Assembly (NCBI GenBank): GCA_947479645.1
Contig: CANKAJ010000005.1
Coordinates: 1 to 64,000 of the forward strand
From: Betaproteobacteria bacterium
GTDB taxonomy: Bacteria; Pseudomonadota; Gammaproteobacteria; Burkholderiales; SG8-39
DNA: 64,000 bases
Direction: 5' to 3'
Part shown: positions 38,869-47,968 of the stretch, in pieces
Numbering within the stretch: the stretch's first letter is position 1
Layout: each line of letters starts with the position of its first letter
Program-made: the position numbers and the translations under genes
Notes under the pieces: generated by a model
What the model was told of the DNA's origin: nothing
The model's input: only the letters and a program-made list of their open reading frames with translations
The model's database searches: none

Positions 38869-39993
38869 ATGAGAGGCAAAGCCGTCATTGCCGGCGTCGG
38901 TCACACCGCGTTCGGAAAATTGCCCGGACGCAGCACCGTTTCGATGAATGTCGAGGCCTGCCGCAAGGCGCTCGAAGATGCCAATATCCCCAAGGATCGG
39001 GTCGATGCGGTGTTTGTGAAAACGCCCAGTTCCGCCCGTGAACTCATGTACGGGCAGAAGCTGACCGAGGCGCTGGGCATACAGCCGAAAATGAACTTCG
39101 CGCTGGACCAGGGCGGGGCGGCCAATATTTCGCTGATCTCGATTGCCATCATGGCGATCGATGCCGGTCAGATCGATGTCGCGCTGGTCTGCTATGCGGA
39201 CAACCCGCGTTCGGGTGACCGCGCCATTTATTCACGACCGCGCGGCGATGATGCCGCCTATGGCTGGTTCTCCACCGCGGCCGGTTACGCCATGATTCAT
39301 CAGCGCTATCTCATCGAGCATGGCGCCAGGCCGGAACATTTCGGCGCGGTGGCCGTCGCCTGCCGCAAGCATGGCGCGGCCAACCCCAATGCCCAGGTCA
39401 GAAAAGCCATCACCATGGACCAGTACATGGCCTCGCCCTGGGTGGTCGATCCGCTGCGGCGCGATGACTGCTGTCTGGTGTCCGACGGAGGCGCGGCCAT
39501 TGTCATCATGAGCGCGAAGCGCGCCAGGGAACTGGGCGTCGACAAGCCCGTCTCGATTCTGGGTTTCGGCCACGGCAACACCGGCTGGGAAGTGCCGTTG
39601 CGCCCCGAGCTCACCAGCACGCTGGCGAAAACCGCGGCCAAGACCGCATTTGCCATGGCCGGCCTCGGACCGAAGGACATCGATGTGGCCGAACTGTATG
39701 ACTGCTTCACCATCACGCCGCTGATGACGCTGGAGGATTACGGCTTTTGCAAGCCGGGTCAGGCCGGGCCGTTCGTGTCCGATGGTTGTATTGAAATCGG
39801 CGGTGACCTGCCGTTGAACACCAGCGGCGGACTGCTTTCGGAAACCGGCATGCCCGGCATGCAATTGACCATTGAGGCGGTGCGGCAGTTGCGCGGCGTC
39901 GCCGTCACGCAGGTCAAGGGCGCCAAGGTTGCGCTGGTGAGCAACCAGGGCGGCACCATGCATACCCACGCCACACTTATTCTGGGAAACTGA
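38869..39993 (+). CDS. Thiolase-like protein, no Cys in the nucleophile loop
   Basis: AVIAGVGHTAFGKLPGRST...LDQGGAANISLISIAIMAI...LPLNTSGGLLSETGMPGMQLTIEAVRQLRG. Confidence 0.9.
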   Translation: MRGKAVIAGVGHTAFGKLPGRSTVSMNVEACRKALEDANIPKDRVDAVFVKTPSSARELMYGQKLTEALGIQPKMNFALDQGGAANISLISIAIMAIDAGQIDVALVCYADNPRSGDRAIYSRPRGDDAAYGWFSTAAGYAMIHQRYLIEHGARPEHFGAVAVACRKHGAANPNAQVRKAITMDQYMASPWVVDPLRRDDCCLVSDGGAAIVIMSAKRARELGVDKPVSILGFGHGNTGWEVPLRPELTSTLAKTAAKTAFAMAGLGPKDIDVAELYDCFTITPLMTLEDYGFCKPGQAGPFVSDGCIEIGGDLPLNTSGGLLSETGMPGMQLTIEAVRQLRGVAVTQVKGAKVALVSNQGGTMHTHATLILGN

Positions 39994-39996
39994 ATC

Positions 39997-40392
39997 ATGG
40001 CCGACTATCCACTGCCCCAGGTCACTGAGCTGACCAAGCCCTACTGGGATGCCCTGGACCAGGGGCATATGGTGTTTCAACGCTGCAACGCCTGCGCCAA
40101 TGCCTGGTTGCCGGCACGGCAGGAATGCCCCAACTGCCTCAAGGCCGACATGCGCTGGGAAAAGGCCAGCGGTCGCGGCAAGGTGGTCAGCTGGGTGGTC
40201 TATCACTCGGCCTATCACGATGCCTTCAAGGACCGCCTGCCCTATGTGGTCGCCCTGATCGAACTCGATGAAGGGCCGCGCCTGATGAGCAATTTCCTGG
40301 GGGCGCGCGAGGCACTGCGCGGTGATCTGCCGGTTACGCTGGTGATCGAGCGCGAGCAGGGTTTCGCGCTGGGAAAATTCAAGGCGGCGTAA
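39997..40392 (+). CDS. OB-fold/Zn-ribbon (DUF35) partner protein
   Basis: CNACANAWLPARQECPNC; starts 3 nt after the thiolase-like gene. Confidence 0.9.
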   Translation: MADYPLPQVTELTKPYWDALDQGHMVFQRCNACANAWLPARQECPNCLKADMRWEKASGRGKVVSWVVYHSAYHDAFKDRLPYVVALIELDEGPRLMSNFLGAREALRGDLPVTLVIEREQGFALGKFKAA

Positions 40393-40510
40393 CTGCGCGG
40401 GCCTGCATGGCCTATTTATTCTGAAGACTGGCAGTAGCTTGGGCCGTGGCCCGAACCGCAGCAGAAACCGGGCCGTGCGGATTGCGAACGCTGCTGAGGA
40501 CATCATTGCA

Positions 40511-41716
40511 ATGGCACACAAAATCCTTTCAAAAATTACCGTCGTGGACATGACCGAGGGTGTCGCCGGGCCATATGCCGCCACCATACTCGGCGATATG
40601 GGGGCAAACGTCATCAAGGTGGAGCGCCAGGAGGGTGACTGGTCGCGCACCGCGGGCACTGGCAGCTATGGCAATGTCGGCAGCGCCCACTTCATCACGC
40701 TCAACCGCAACAAGCGCGATCTTGGGCTGGATATCCGCGCCGCCGACGGCAAGCAGATCATGCAGCGGCTGGTGTCGCGCGCCGATGTGGTCATTTCCAA
40801 TTTCAGACCCGGCGCCATGGCCAAACTGGGGCTGGATTATGATCAATGCAGGGCGCTGAATCCCGATGTCGTGTACTGCACCGTATCGGGCTTCGGGCAG
40901 GAAGGTCCGTACTCGAAGTTTCCGGCCAGTGACACCATCATGCAATCGGTGAGCGGGGTGATGAACATGGTCGGCGAGGCCGATGGCCCGCCGTTGCGCG
41001 TGGGGTTCCCGCTCGTTGATACCACCGCGGCCAATCATGCGGTGCAGGCCATTCTGCTTGCCTTGTACGGCAAGCTGGCCGGACAGCGCGGTGGCGCCAA
41101 TATCGACATCAGCCTCATGGCGGCGGCGATGAGCCTGATGAACGTGAACTTCACCGATTACCTGATCAGCGGCAAGACGCCGCAGCGGCATGGCAACCAG
41201 AACGCCTCGCTCGCGCCGGCAGGCGCCTTCAAGGTGGCCGGCGGGCGCTACGTTACCGTTGCGGTGCTGCGCGATTCGCACTGGAAGAAATTCTGCGCCG
41301 CGATGAGTCTGGAGCATCTGGAAAACGACGAGCGCTTTCGCACCAATACGCTGCGCGTCGGCAATCGCAAGGCGCTCGACGAAATTATCGAGCCGATGTT
41401 CCTGTCGCAGTCGTCGGCCTACTGGCTGGAGCGACTGCGCGCGTCCGACATTCTGTGCGGCCCGATCAATACCTTTGCCGACATTGCCGAAGACGAAGCA
41501 CTGGCGTCGCGGCTGCCCCTGATCGATCCGCGCATCCCCGGCGTATCCCGCACCATGGGCATTCCCATCCGTTTCAATGGCGACTATTTCGGCGTCGAGC
41601 AGCCGCCGCCCGCCAAAGGCCAGCACACGCGCGAACTCCTGGCGGAGCTGGAATTCAGTACCGAAGAAATCGAAGGCTTCTTTCGCTCGGGCACGGCGTT
41701 TTCTGCGGCGGCGTAG
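40511..41716 (+). CDS. CaiB/BaiF family III CoA-transferase
   Basis: KITVVDMTEGVAGPYAATILGDMGANVIKVERQEGD...NRNKRDLGLDI; Asp in GFPLVDTTAANHA. Confidence 0.94.
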   Translation: MAHKILSKITVVDMTEGVAGPYAATILGDMGANVIKVERQEGDWSRTAGTGSYGNVGSAHFITLNRNKRDLGLDIRAADGKQIMQRLVSRADVVISNFRPGAMAKLGLDYDQCRALNPDVVYCTVSGFGQEGPYSKFPASDTIMQSVSGVMNMVGEADGPPLRVGFPLVDTTAANHAVQAILLALYGKLAGQRGGANIDISLMAAAMSLMNVNFTDYLISGKTPQRHGNQNASLAPAGAFKVAGGRYVTVAVLRDSHWKKFCAAMSLEHLENDERFRTNTLRVGNRKALDEIIEPMFLSQSSAYWLERLRASDILCGPINTFADIAEDEALASRLPLIDPRIPGVSRTMGIPIRFNGDYFGVEQPPPAKGQHTRELLAELEFSTEEIEGFFRSGTAFSAAA

Positions 41717-41759
41717 CAATACGCGGTTCGTTGAGCGTCTCCTTGATACGCTCAATTCC

Positions 41760-41853
41760 TGTCATCCTGAGCGTAGCGAAGGATCTGCTGTGTGCCTTTG
41801 AATCAGCAACTTGAAAAAGCAGATTCTTCGTAGCTACGCTCATCAGAATGACA
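41760..41853. repeat. Dispersed palindromic repeat, copy A (diverged)
   Basis: TGTCATCCTGAGCGTAGCGAAGGATCTGCTG ... AAGCAGATTCTTCGTAGCTACGCTCATCAGAATGACA. Confidence 0.75.
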
Positions 41854-41909
41854 TTCCCGCGGACTTAAACGAACCGTAAAGGGGGGAGGGGGCTGCCAAG
41901 GGTGCTGCC

Positions 41910-41982
41910 CTACTTGCCGTCACGCCGAAGTTGCCTGAAGTTGCCTGAGGATCTGAAGGCACGCATCTACAACCTGGCTCCC
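41910..41982 (+). pseudogene. Degraded 5' fragment of an RHH antitoxin gene related to 44530-44814
   Basis: gccgtcacgccgaagttgcctgaagttgcctgaggatctgaaggcacgcatctacaacctggct vs gccgtcacgctgaaattgcctgaagagctgaagacacgcatcaacgacctggct. Confidence 0.65.
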
Positions 41983-42099
41983 CGACCAGGGCAAAAGTGG
42001 GCATTGGTACGGTGTAATTACCATGCCTTGACAGACCGAAATCGCCCGGAGCCGCCTCTGACGCTGATCAGGATGTCTGCTTACGCCAACACCGGCCAT

Positions 42100-44244
42100 T
42101 CACGTACCAGCGACATCATAAAACCGAATCAAGTTGCGCCCTGCCGCTTTCGCCTGATACATGGCCGTGTCCGCCCGCTTGAGAACATCCTCCTGGCTGG
42201 TGTCATTCTTGCCGAACAAGGCCACGCCGATGCTCGCCGTGCACCGATGCTCTACCGTTGTTTCCGCTGTTCCCTCGTGCCGAACCTGAAGCACATAAGG
42301 TTTGGCGAGTGCGGCGTGGATCTTTTCTGCGATGAAACCTCCTTTGGTTGCAGACTCGGATTTGTCAGCATCCAGTTCGTTGATCATCACCACAAACTCA
42401 TCGCCGCCGAAGCGCGCCACGGTGTCCACCGTGCGTACACAGTTCTTTAGCCGGCTTGCCGCCTCAATCAACAGCAAATCGCCGACTTCGTGCCCGTGGG
42501 TATCATTCAACGGCTTGAAGTTATCCAGGTCAAGGAACATAAGTGCGCCATATTGCTCATTACGCTTACTGGCTGCTATGGCCTGCCTGAGGCGGTCGTT
42601 TAGCAGGCGACGGTTTGCCAGTTCAGTTAGCGTGTCATAGAACGCCAGTTGACGCACTTGATCTTCCATCTGCTTGCGCTCAGTAATGTCACGAAGGATG
42701 CCGGTGATGAACCAACCATCGGCGAGTTCCCACTTTGCGAGCGAGAGTTCAAGGGGGAACTCGCTTCCATCCTTGCGCAGTCCGCTCAGTTCAACCGTCT
42801 TGCCGATGATGCGATGCTCTCCGCCGCAGCGTATGCGATTCATTCCCTCGAGATGCCCACCACGGTATCGCTCTGGTATCAGCAGTGTCATGGGTTGACC
42901 CATAATCTCCGATTCGGCGTAGCCGAAGATAGTTTCAGCCCCATGGTTCCAGCCCAAAATGTTTCCGTCACTGCCAGAAGTTATGACGGCGTCGTAGGCG
43001 GACTGGGTGATCGCACGGTTTTGTGCCTCGCTTTTATTCAATGCTTTTTCCCGAATCGCGAGAGCTTCCAGCAACCGGTTAAAACCACCGATCAGGTCAC
43101 CGATTTCGTCCCGACTGGTGATGGGCAGCGGCTGCGTGGGCCGGTTTGCATCGGACAGACTAGCCAGCGTTTCCACCGTGGCAAGCATCGGTGCCAGTTG
43201 GCGCTTTATCATCCACCAAGTCAGACCAGCCGCCAGCATGGTGAGAACGATCGTGATCTGCAGTATGCTCCGCTGCATGTCTTTGATGTGCGCAAAAGCT
43301 TCCGAGGTTGGCAGTGCGACATTTACATACCAACCCGCGACCGGAACGCTTTTGGCTGAGGCCAGGACTTCCACGCCTGATGAGTTGACTTCAACACCAG
43401 AGCCCTCGTAACCCTGAAGAAACCGGTCGAACAACGGGTAAAGGCCTGGGGTGGGGGACGCTTGCATGATGCGACTTTTATCCGTGGCGGTAACAATCAG
43501 TCGGTGCTGCGGCGCGACCAGCAAATAACCGCCGGTCTTGCCGTAGCGACTCCCCGTAAGAGAGTCCAGGAAATGTGGCTTGCTTAAATCGGTAGTGCCT
43601 ATCAAAGCAGCCACCACCTTGGCGTGAGCGTCGCGGATCGCGGTTACGATAAAGAATTCGGGTTGCTTTAGCCGTGGCCCTATCTGGGGACGATCAATGG
43701 TGGTCTTTCCCTCTGTCAGGGCCGCATGGACGGCCTCGCTGAAGGAATAGTCCGTCCCGATGCGGCCTGCCACGGTAGGCATATCCGCGATCGCAACACC
43801 ATCGCGACCGACAATATGAACACCGGCATTGAAGAGCACTGGCAAAGCGACCAGCTGCGAAAGCTTCTTTTGTATAGCCGCCGGCTTTTCCAGCATTGGA
43901 TAATCAATGGTGCGGGCGACCGCTTCCAGCGCATTAATCCGTTCGACCAGTCCCTGATTAATCTCTGCGGCTACGATAGACGCCGTTGAGAACTGCTGCT
44001 CGCTCAGTAGTTGCTGCGTATCCTCGCGCAGCATGCGGTTGGTGAAGAACGCCAGCACCCAGATACTGAGCACGAAAATGGCCAGTGTGAAGATGGTCAC
44101 CCTGGTCTTGAGTGAGCGCCACTGGAAGATATTCCAGATCAAGCGAATGCCCACCTGCGGGGGGGCGGCAGCCTGCTGGCTATGTTCCGCAGGCTTGGCT
44201 GAGGCCTTGCCGGGGGCTCTTGCTATGGGCTTCTTGGTCGCCAT
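42100..44244 (-). CDS. Membrane diguanylate cyclase: periplasmic sensor + HAMP + PAS + GGDEF
   Basis: Two TM segments flanking a Cache-like region; SRDEIGDLIGGFNRLLEAL HAMP; PAS AVITSGSDGNILGWNHGAETIFGYAESEIMGQ; RTVDTVARFGGDEF. Confidence 0.93.
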   Translation of the reverse strand: MATKKPIARAPGKASAKPAEHSQQAAAPPQVGIRLIWNIFQWRSLKTRVTIFTLAIFVLSIWVLAFFTNRMLREDTQQLLSEQQFSTASIVAAEINQGLVERINALEAVARTIDYPMLEKPAAIQKKLSQLVALPVLFNAGVHIVGRDGVAIADMPTVAGRIGTDYSFSEAVHAALTEGKTTIDRPQIGPRLKQPEFFIVTAIRDAHAKVVAALIGTTDLSKPHFLDSLTGSRYGKTGGYLLVAPQHRLIVTATDKSRIMQASPTPGLYPLFDRFLQGYEGSGVEVNSSGVEVLASAKSVPVAGWYVNVALPTSEAFAHIKDMQRSILQITIVLTMLAAGLTWWMIKRQLAPMLATVETLASLSDANRPTQPLPITSRDEIGDLIGGFNRLLEALAIREKALNKSEAQNRAITQSAYDAVITSGSDGNILGWNHGAETIFGYAESEIMGQPMTLLIPERYRGGHLEGMNRIRCGGEHRIIGKTVELSGLRKDGSEFPLELSLAKWELADGWFITGILRDITERKQMEDQVRQLAFYDTLTELANRRLLNDRLRQAIAASKRNEQYGALMFLDLDNFKPLNDTHGHEVGDLLLIEAASRLKNCVRTVDTVARFGGDEFVVMINELDADKSESATKGGFIAEKIHAALAKPYVLQVRHEGTAETTVEHRCTASIGVALFGKNDTSQEDVLKRADTAMYQAKAAGRNLIRFYDVAGT

Positions 44245-44469
44245 GAAAATCCCGTTGCGTGAGGTTGGCACGTTTATGCTGCAATGCTACTCGTATCTAT
44301 ACGCCGGGTCTTTTTTTCGCAGCGGCGGATGACGGACACTTAACCGCCGCTCAGGCGAAGCGTTTGATTTGCTTCTGGGCGTCTCTTCATGGCCGGTTGG
44401 CGTCGCACTGCCTCTGTTGCATTAACAAGGGGTTGACTGCATCGCCAGGCAGTTGCTGCGTGCATCTAT

Positions 44470-44507
44470 TTGACCCGCCATGTTCGTGGTATTACCATGG
44501 TGATACC
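44470..44507 (+). promoter_or_regulatory. Candidate TA promoter with overlapping operator palindrome
   Basis: TTGACC - 17 bp - TACCAT with imperfect palindrome GGTATTACCATGGTGATACC (44488-44507) over the -10. Confidence 0.5.
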
Positions 44508-44529
44508 TTTTGTATGAGAAGGCGCCGCC

Positions 44530-44814
44530 ATGCCCGCCGTCACGCTGAAATTGCCTGAAGAGCTGAAGACACGCATCAACGACCTGGCTGCCGCCGGCGG
44601 CAAATCGCCGCATGCATTCATGGTCGATGCACTCGCTGCGCAGGTGACTCGAGAGGAGTTGCGCAGTGCATTCGTTGCCTCTGCGCTACAAGCGCGCCAG
44701 GACGTGGCCCGCTATGGTCAGGTGATGGAAGCCACGGATGTGCATAAATGGCTGCTCGCTCGTGCCGGGGGTGGCAAGGCGGTTCGTCCCCGGGCGAGAA
44801 AGCTTCTGAAGTAG
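44530..44814 (+). CDS. RHH (CopG/ParD-like) antitoxin
   Basis: MPAVTLKLPEELKTRINDLAAAGGKSPHAFMVDALAAQV ribbon-helix-helix. Confidence 0.85.
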   Translation: MPAVTLKLPEELKTRINDLAAAGGKSPHAFMVDALAAQVTREELRSAFVASALQARQDVARYGQVMEATDVHKWLLARAGGGKAVRPRARKLLK

Positions 44815-44818
44815 TGCT

Positions 44819-45109
44819 GTGGCCCGCCTCACCTACGCTCCCGCTGCGGTGCTTGATCTGGATCGCTTGCGGGAATTCATCGAGCAGCATGATCCCAGGG
44901 CAGCGCCGGCAGTGGCTGAAGCGATTGTGGAGGCTGTTTTCGTACTGGAGCGTCATCCTCTTATCGGTCGTCCGGCCGAAGAAGGGATGCGCGAACTGGT
45001 GATTTCTCACGGACGCACGGGCTATGTTGCCTTGTACGATTGGCTGGAGCCCATCGATACCGTGGTCATTCTGGCCCTGCGACATCAGCGCGAGGCAGGC
45101 TATGAGTGA
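44819..45109 (+). CDS. ParE/RelE-type toxin
   Basis: ARLTYAPAAVLDLDRLREFIEQHDPRAAPAVAEAIVEAVFVLERHPLIGRPAEEGMRELVI...VVILALRHQREAGY; GTG start 4 nt after antitoxin stop. Confidence 0.88.
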   Translation: MARLTYAPAAVLDLDRLREFIEQHDPRAAPAVAEAIVEAVFVLERHPLIGRPAEEGMRELVISHGRTGYVALYDWLEPIDTVVILALRHQREAGYE

Positions 45110-45287
45110 TTGAACGGCTGGCCGTACCAGTGCTCGTTCCGTGCGCAAGCGTTCGGCGATACCTCGCAGCGTGATATTGCGGGTGATTTGATCGTGGGAA
45201 TTCCTGTTCCATTACATTGAGTTCCCGGCCGCACCCCGCGACGGCTAGAATGTGTTCTCCGCGTTATCATCCCTACCGGAATTCCCC

Positions 45288-45401
45288 ATGCCCATTTCCA
45301 TGTACCAGGCGAGCGCGCCGCGCTTCGTCCATACCCTGTCCAATCGGCAAACGCGATTTTCTGGGAAGTGCACAGGATTGTTGTTATCAAATCAAAAATA
45401 A
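45288..45401 (+). pseudogene. Truncated DUF1993-family gene (N-terminal ~19 codons only)
   Basis: MPISMYQASAPRFVHTLSN resembles the DUF1993 N-terminus, then unrelated sequence to TAA. Confidence 0.55.
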
Positions 45402-45443
45402 TCCGATTTATCCATGGTATTTTTCTAGTGAATTGTGATCGCA

Positions 45444-46829
45444 ATGTCCGGTGATATAAATCCGTTTTCGGTCGCCGTCATCGGTGGCGGGCCGGCCGGG
45501 TTGATGGCGGCCGAGGTGCTGGTGCGCGGCGGTGCGCGCGTCGATGTCTATGACAGCATGCCCTCGGTGGGACGCAAGTTCCTGCTGGCGGGCAAGGGCG
45601 GGCTGAATCTGACGCACTCCGAACCGGTCGAAGCCTTCATTACGCGCTATGGCGATCGCAGTGACCGTATTGCGCCGCTGCTGCAGGCCTTCGGCCCCGA
45701 CCAGCTGGTGGCGTGGGTGCGCGAACTGGGATTCGATGTCTTCGTGGGCAGCTCGGGAAGGGTATTTCCCGCCGATATGAAGGCAGCGCCGATACTGCGC
45801 ACCTGGCTGCATCGTCTGCGCGCAGCCGGTGTGCGCTTTCATTTGCGTCATCGCTGGGTCGGCTGGGATGAAGCGGGCCTGCTGCGGTTCGCCACACCGC
45901 AGGGTGAGACGCCGGTGCAGGCTGGCGCCACGCTGCTGGCACTGGGCGGTGGCAGCTGGCCGCGGCTGGGTTCGGATGGCGCATGGGTGCCCCTGCTGGC
46001 CGCACGCGGTGTCGCGGTGGCGGCGCTGCGTCCGTCCAACAGCGGCTTCGAGGTGGCTTCGCCGCTCAAAGTGGAAGGCGGCGGCTGGAGCGAACACTTC
46101 CGCACGCGCTTTGCCGGGCATCCCCTGAAGGCGGTCACCGTTACTTTTACCGATCGCAATGGTGTGACGGTGAAGAAGCAGGGCGAGTTTGTCGTCACCG
46201 AAACCGGCATCGAGGGCAGCCTGATCTATGCCTTGTCGGCGGGCCTGCGCGAGGAAATCGCCGCGACCGGCGGCGCGCTCATTCATCTGGACCTGCTGCC
46301 CGACCGTGACCTGCCGCGCGTCATCGGCGAGGTGGCGCATCCGCGCGGCGCCAAATCGATGTCGTCGCATCTGCAAAGCCGTGTCGGCATCAAGGGCGTC
46401 AAGACGGCGCTGTTGCGCGAACTGGTGCCTGCGGCCGACTTTGCCAATGCCGAGCGGCTGGCGATGGCCATGAAGTCGCTGCCCATCCGGCTCTCCGCCC
46501 CACGGCCACTTGAAGAAGCCATTAGCAGCGCCGGCGGTGTGGAATTCGCTGCGCTGAATACGCAACTCATGGCGCCAGCCTTGCCCGGTGTGTTCTGCGC
46601 GGGCGAGATGCTGGACTGGGAAGCGCCGACCGGCGGTTATCTGCTTACCGCCTGTTTTGCCTCCGGCCATGCCGCTGGCGAAGGTGCGCTGGCGTGGTTG
46701 AATAATGCTGCGGGCGTTGTGGTCGAACCCCCGGCCGAACCACAGATCATTCCCCCGGTTCGGAAAAAGCGCGCTGCCAAAAAGCCGGCAGAAGATGCGA
46801 CACCACTGAACCAGATGCCGTTGTTTTAA
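45444..46829 (+). CDS. HI0933/YhiN-like FAD-dependent flavoprotein
   Basis: VAVIGGGPAGLMAAEVLVRGGARVDVYDSMPSVGRKFLLAGKGGLNLTHSEP...FCAGEMLDWEAPTGGYLLTACFASGHAAG. Confidence 0.95.
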   Translation: MSGDINPFSVAVIGGGPAGLMAAEVLVRGGARVDVYDSMPSVGRKFLLAGKGGLNLTHSEPVEAFITRYGDRSDRIAPLLQAFGPDQLVAWVRELGFDVFVGSSGRVFPADMKAAPILRTWLHRLRAAGVRFHLRHRWVGWDEAGLLRFATPQGETPVQAGATLLALGGGSWPRLGSDGAWVPLLAARGVAVAALRPSNSGFEVASPLKVEGGGWSEHFRTRFAGHPLKAVTVTFTDRNGVTVKKQGEFVVTETGIEGSLIYALSAGLREEIAATGGALIHLDLLPDRDLPRVIGEVAHPRGAKSMSSHLQSRVGIKGVKTALLRELVPAADFANAERLAMAMKSLPIRLSAPRPLEEAISSAGGVEFAALNTQLMAPALPGVFCAGEMLDWEAPTGGYLLTACFASGHAAGEGALAWLNNAAGVVVEPPAEPQIIPPVRKKRAAKKPAEDATPLNQMPLF

Positions 46830-46847
46830 GAATCGGTTTCAAAAACC

Positions 46848-46996
46848 TGTCATTCCGAGCATTCCGAGCATAGCGAGCATAGCGAGGAATCTGCTGATTA
46901 GACTGTGAAGCATCCCCCAGGGGGACTTCTTTCAGGGCGGATTCCTCAGCCTGTGCCCCGAAGGAAGTCCCCTTGAGGGGCTGCTTCGGAATGACA
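46848..46996. repeat. Dispersed palindromic repeat, copy B (expanded)
   Basis: TGTCATTCCGAGCATTCCGAGCATAGCGAGCATAGCGAGGAATCTGCTG ... CTTCGGAATGACA. Confidence 0.8.
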
Positions 46997-47046
46997 TTTT
47001 TCCGGGATTTCATTTTTGCAACGAGTTCCAAGTACCCTGTGAATGT

Positions 47047-47400
47047 ATGGCCTGGTACCTCTATCTGCTCGAATGCACGGATGGCAGCATCTACACGGGA
47101 ATCACCGTTGATGTCGCCGCGCGCTATGCCGCCCACGTGGCGGGCAAGGGCGCGCGCTATACCCGCTCGCATCCGCCGGCGCGCCTGCTGGCCAGTGTGG
47201 CGTATGCTGATCGTTCTGCCGCTTCAAAAGCGGAATATGCCATGAAGCAGCTCAGCGCGGCCGCAAAGCGCGCGGCAGCCGCAAAGTTGAAGAAATCGCC
47301 TAAGAAAGCGCTGAAGAAGGCGCCGAAACAGAAGACTGCAGTCAAAAAGTCCGCAAAGAAAACGCCCGCAACCCAACGCAAGACCCAACATGACCGCTGA
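47047..47400 (+). CDS. GIY-YIG nuclease-family protein with Lys/Ala-rich C-terminal tail
   Basis: WYLYLLECTDGSIYTGITVDVAARYAAHVAGKGARYTRSHPPARLL; tail KLKKSPKKALKKAPKQKTAVKKSAKKTPATQRK. Confidence 0.93.
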   Translation: MAWYLYLLECTDGSIYTGITVDVAARYAAHVAGKGARYTRSHPPARLLASVAYADRSAASKAEYAMKQLSAAAKRAAAAKLKKSPKKALKKAPKQKTAVKKSAKKTPATQRKTQHDR

Positions 47401-47956
47401 CATCACCGAACTTTCCTCTGAGCAGGTCATCACTGCCACCCGACGCTGGATGGAGCGTGCCGTGATCGGCCTCAACCTGTGCCCGTTCGCCAAGGCCGTG
47501 CACATCAAGCAGCAGATCCGCTGGGTAGCCAGCGCCGCGACAACCGAGGACGCACTGGTGGCGGAGCTCTCGCGCGAACTGGAAGTGCTGGCCGAGGCGC
47601 ATCCGGACAGGATTGAGACGACGCTGTTGATTCATCCGCATGTGCTGGGTGATTTTCTGGCCTACAATGATTTCCTCGATATTGCCGACGCCACGGTCAC
47701 GGCGCTGGACCTGGATGGCATACTGCAGGTGGCGAGCTTTCATCCGGATTACCAGTTTGCCGATACCCTGCCAGGCGACATCGGCAATTTCAGCAATCGT
47801 TCTCCCTATCCCACGTTGCACCTGTTGCGCGAGGACAGTATCGAACGTGCCGTCGCATCAATGCCGGACACGGCGCGAATTTACGAAACCAACATTGAAA
47901 CGCTGCGCCGACTGGGGCACGAGGGCTGGCGGCGGCTATGGACAGATAATGGATAG
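47390..47956 (+). CDS. DUF1415-family protein
   Basis: TRRWMERAVIGLNLCPFAKAVH...SFHPDYQFADTLPGDIGNFSNRSPYPTLHLLREDSI. Confidence 0.9.
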   Translation: MTADITELSSEQVITATRRWMERAVIGLNLCPFAKAVHIKQQIRWVASAATTEDALVAELSRELEVLAEAHPDRIETTLLIHPHVLGDFLAYNDFLDIADATVTALDLDGILQVASFHPDYQFADTLPGDIGNFSNRSPYPTLHLLREDSIERAVASMPDTARIYETNIETLRRLGHEGWRRLWTDNG

Positions 47957-47968
47957 CGAGTAGCAAAC

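Noticed and set aside
45408-46670. 420-aa minus-strand ORF opposite the flavoprotein gene
   Set aside because: No domain signature; antisense to the strong HI0933-like FAD protein.
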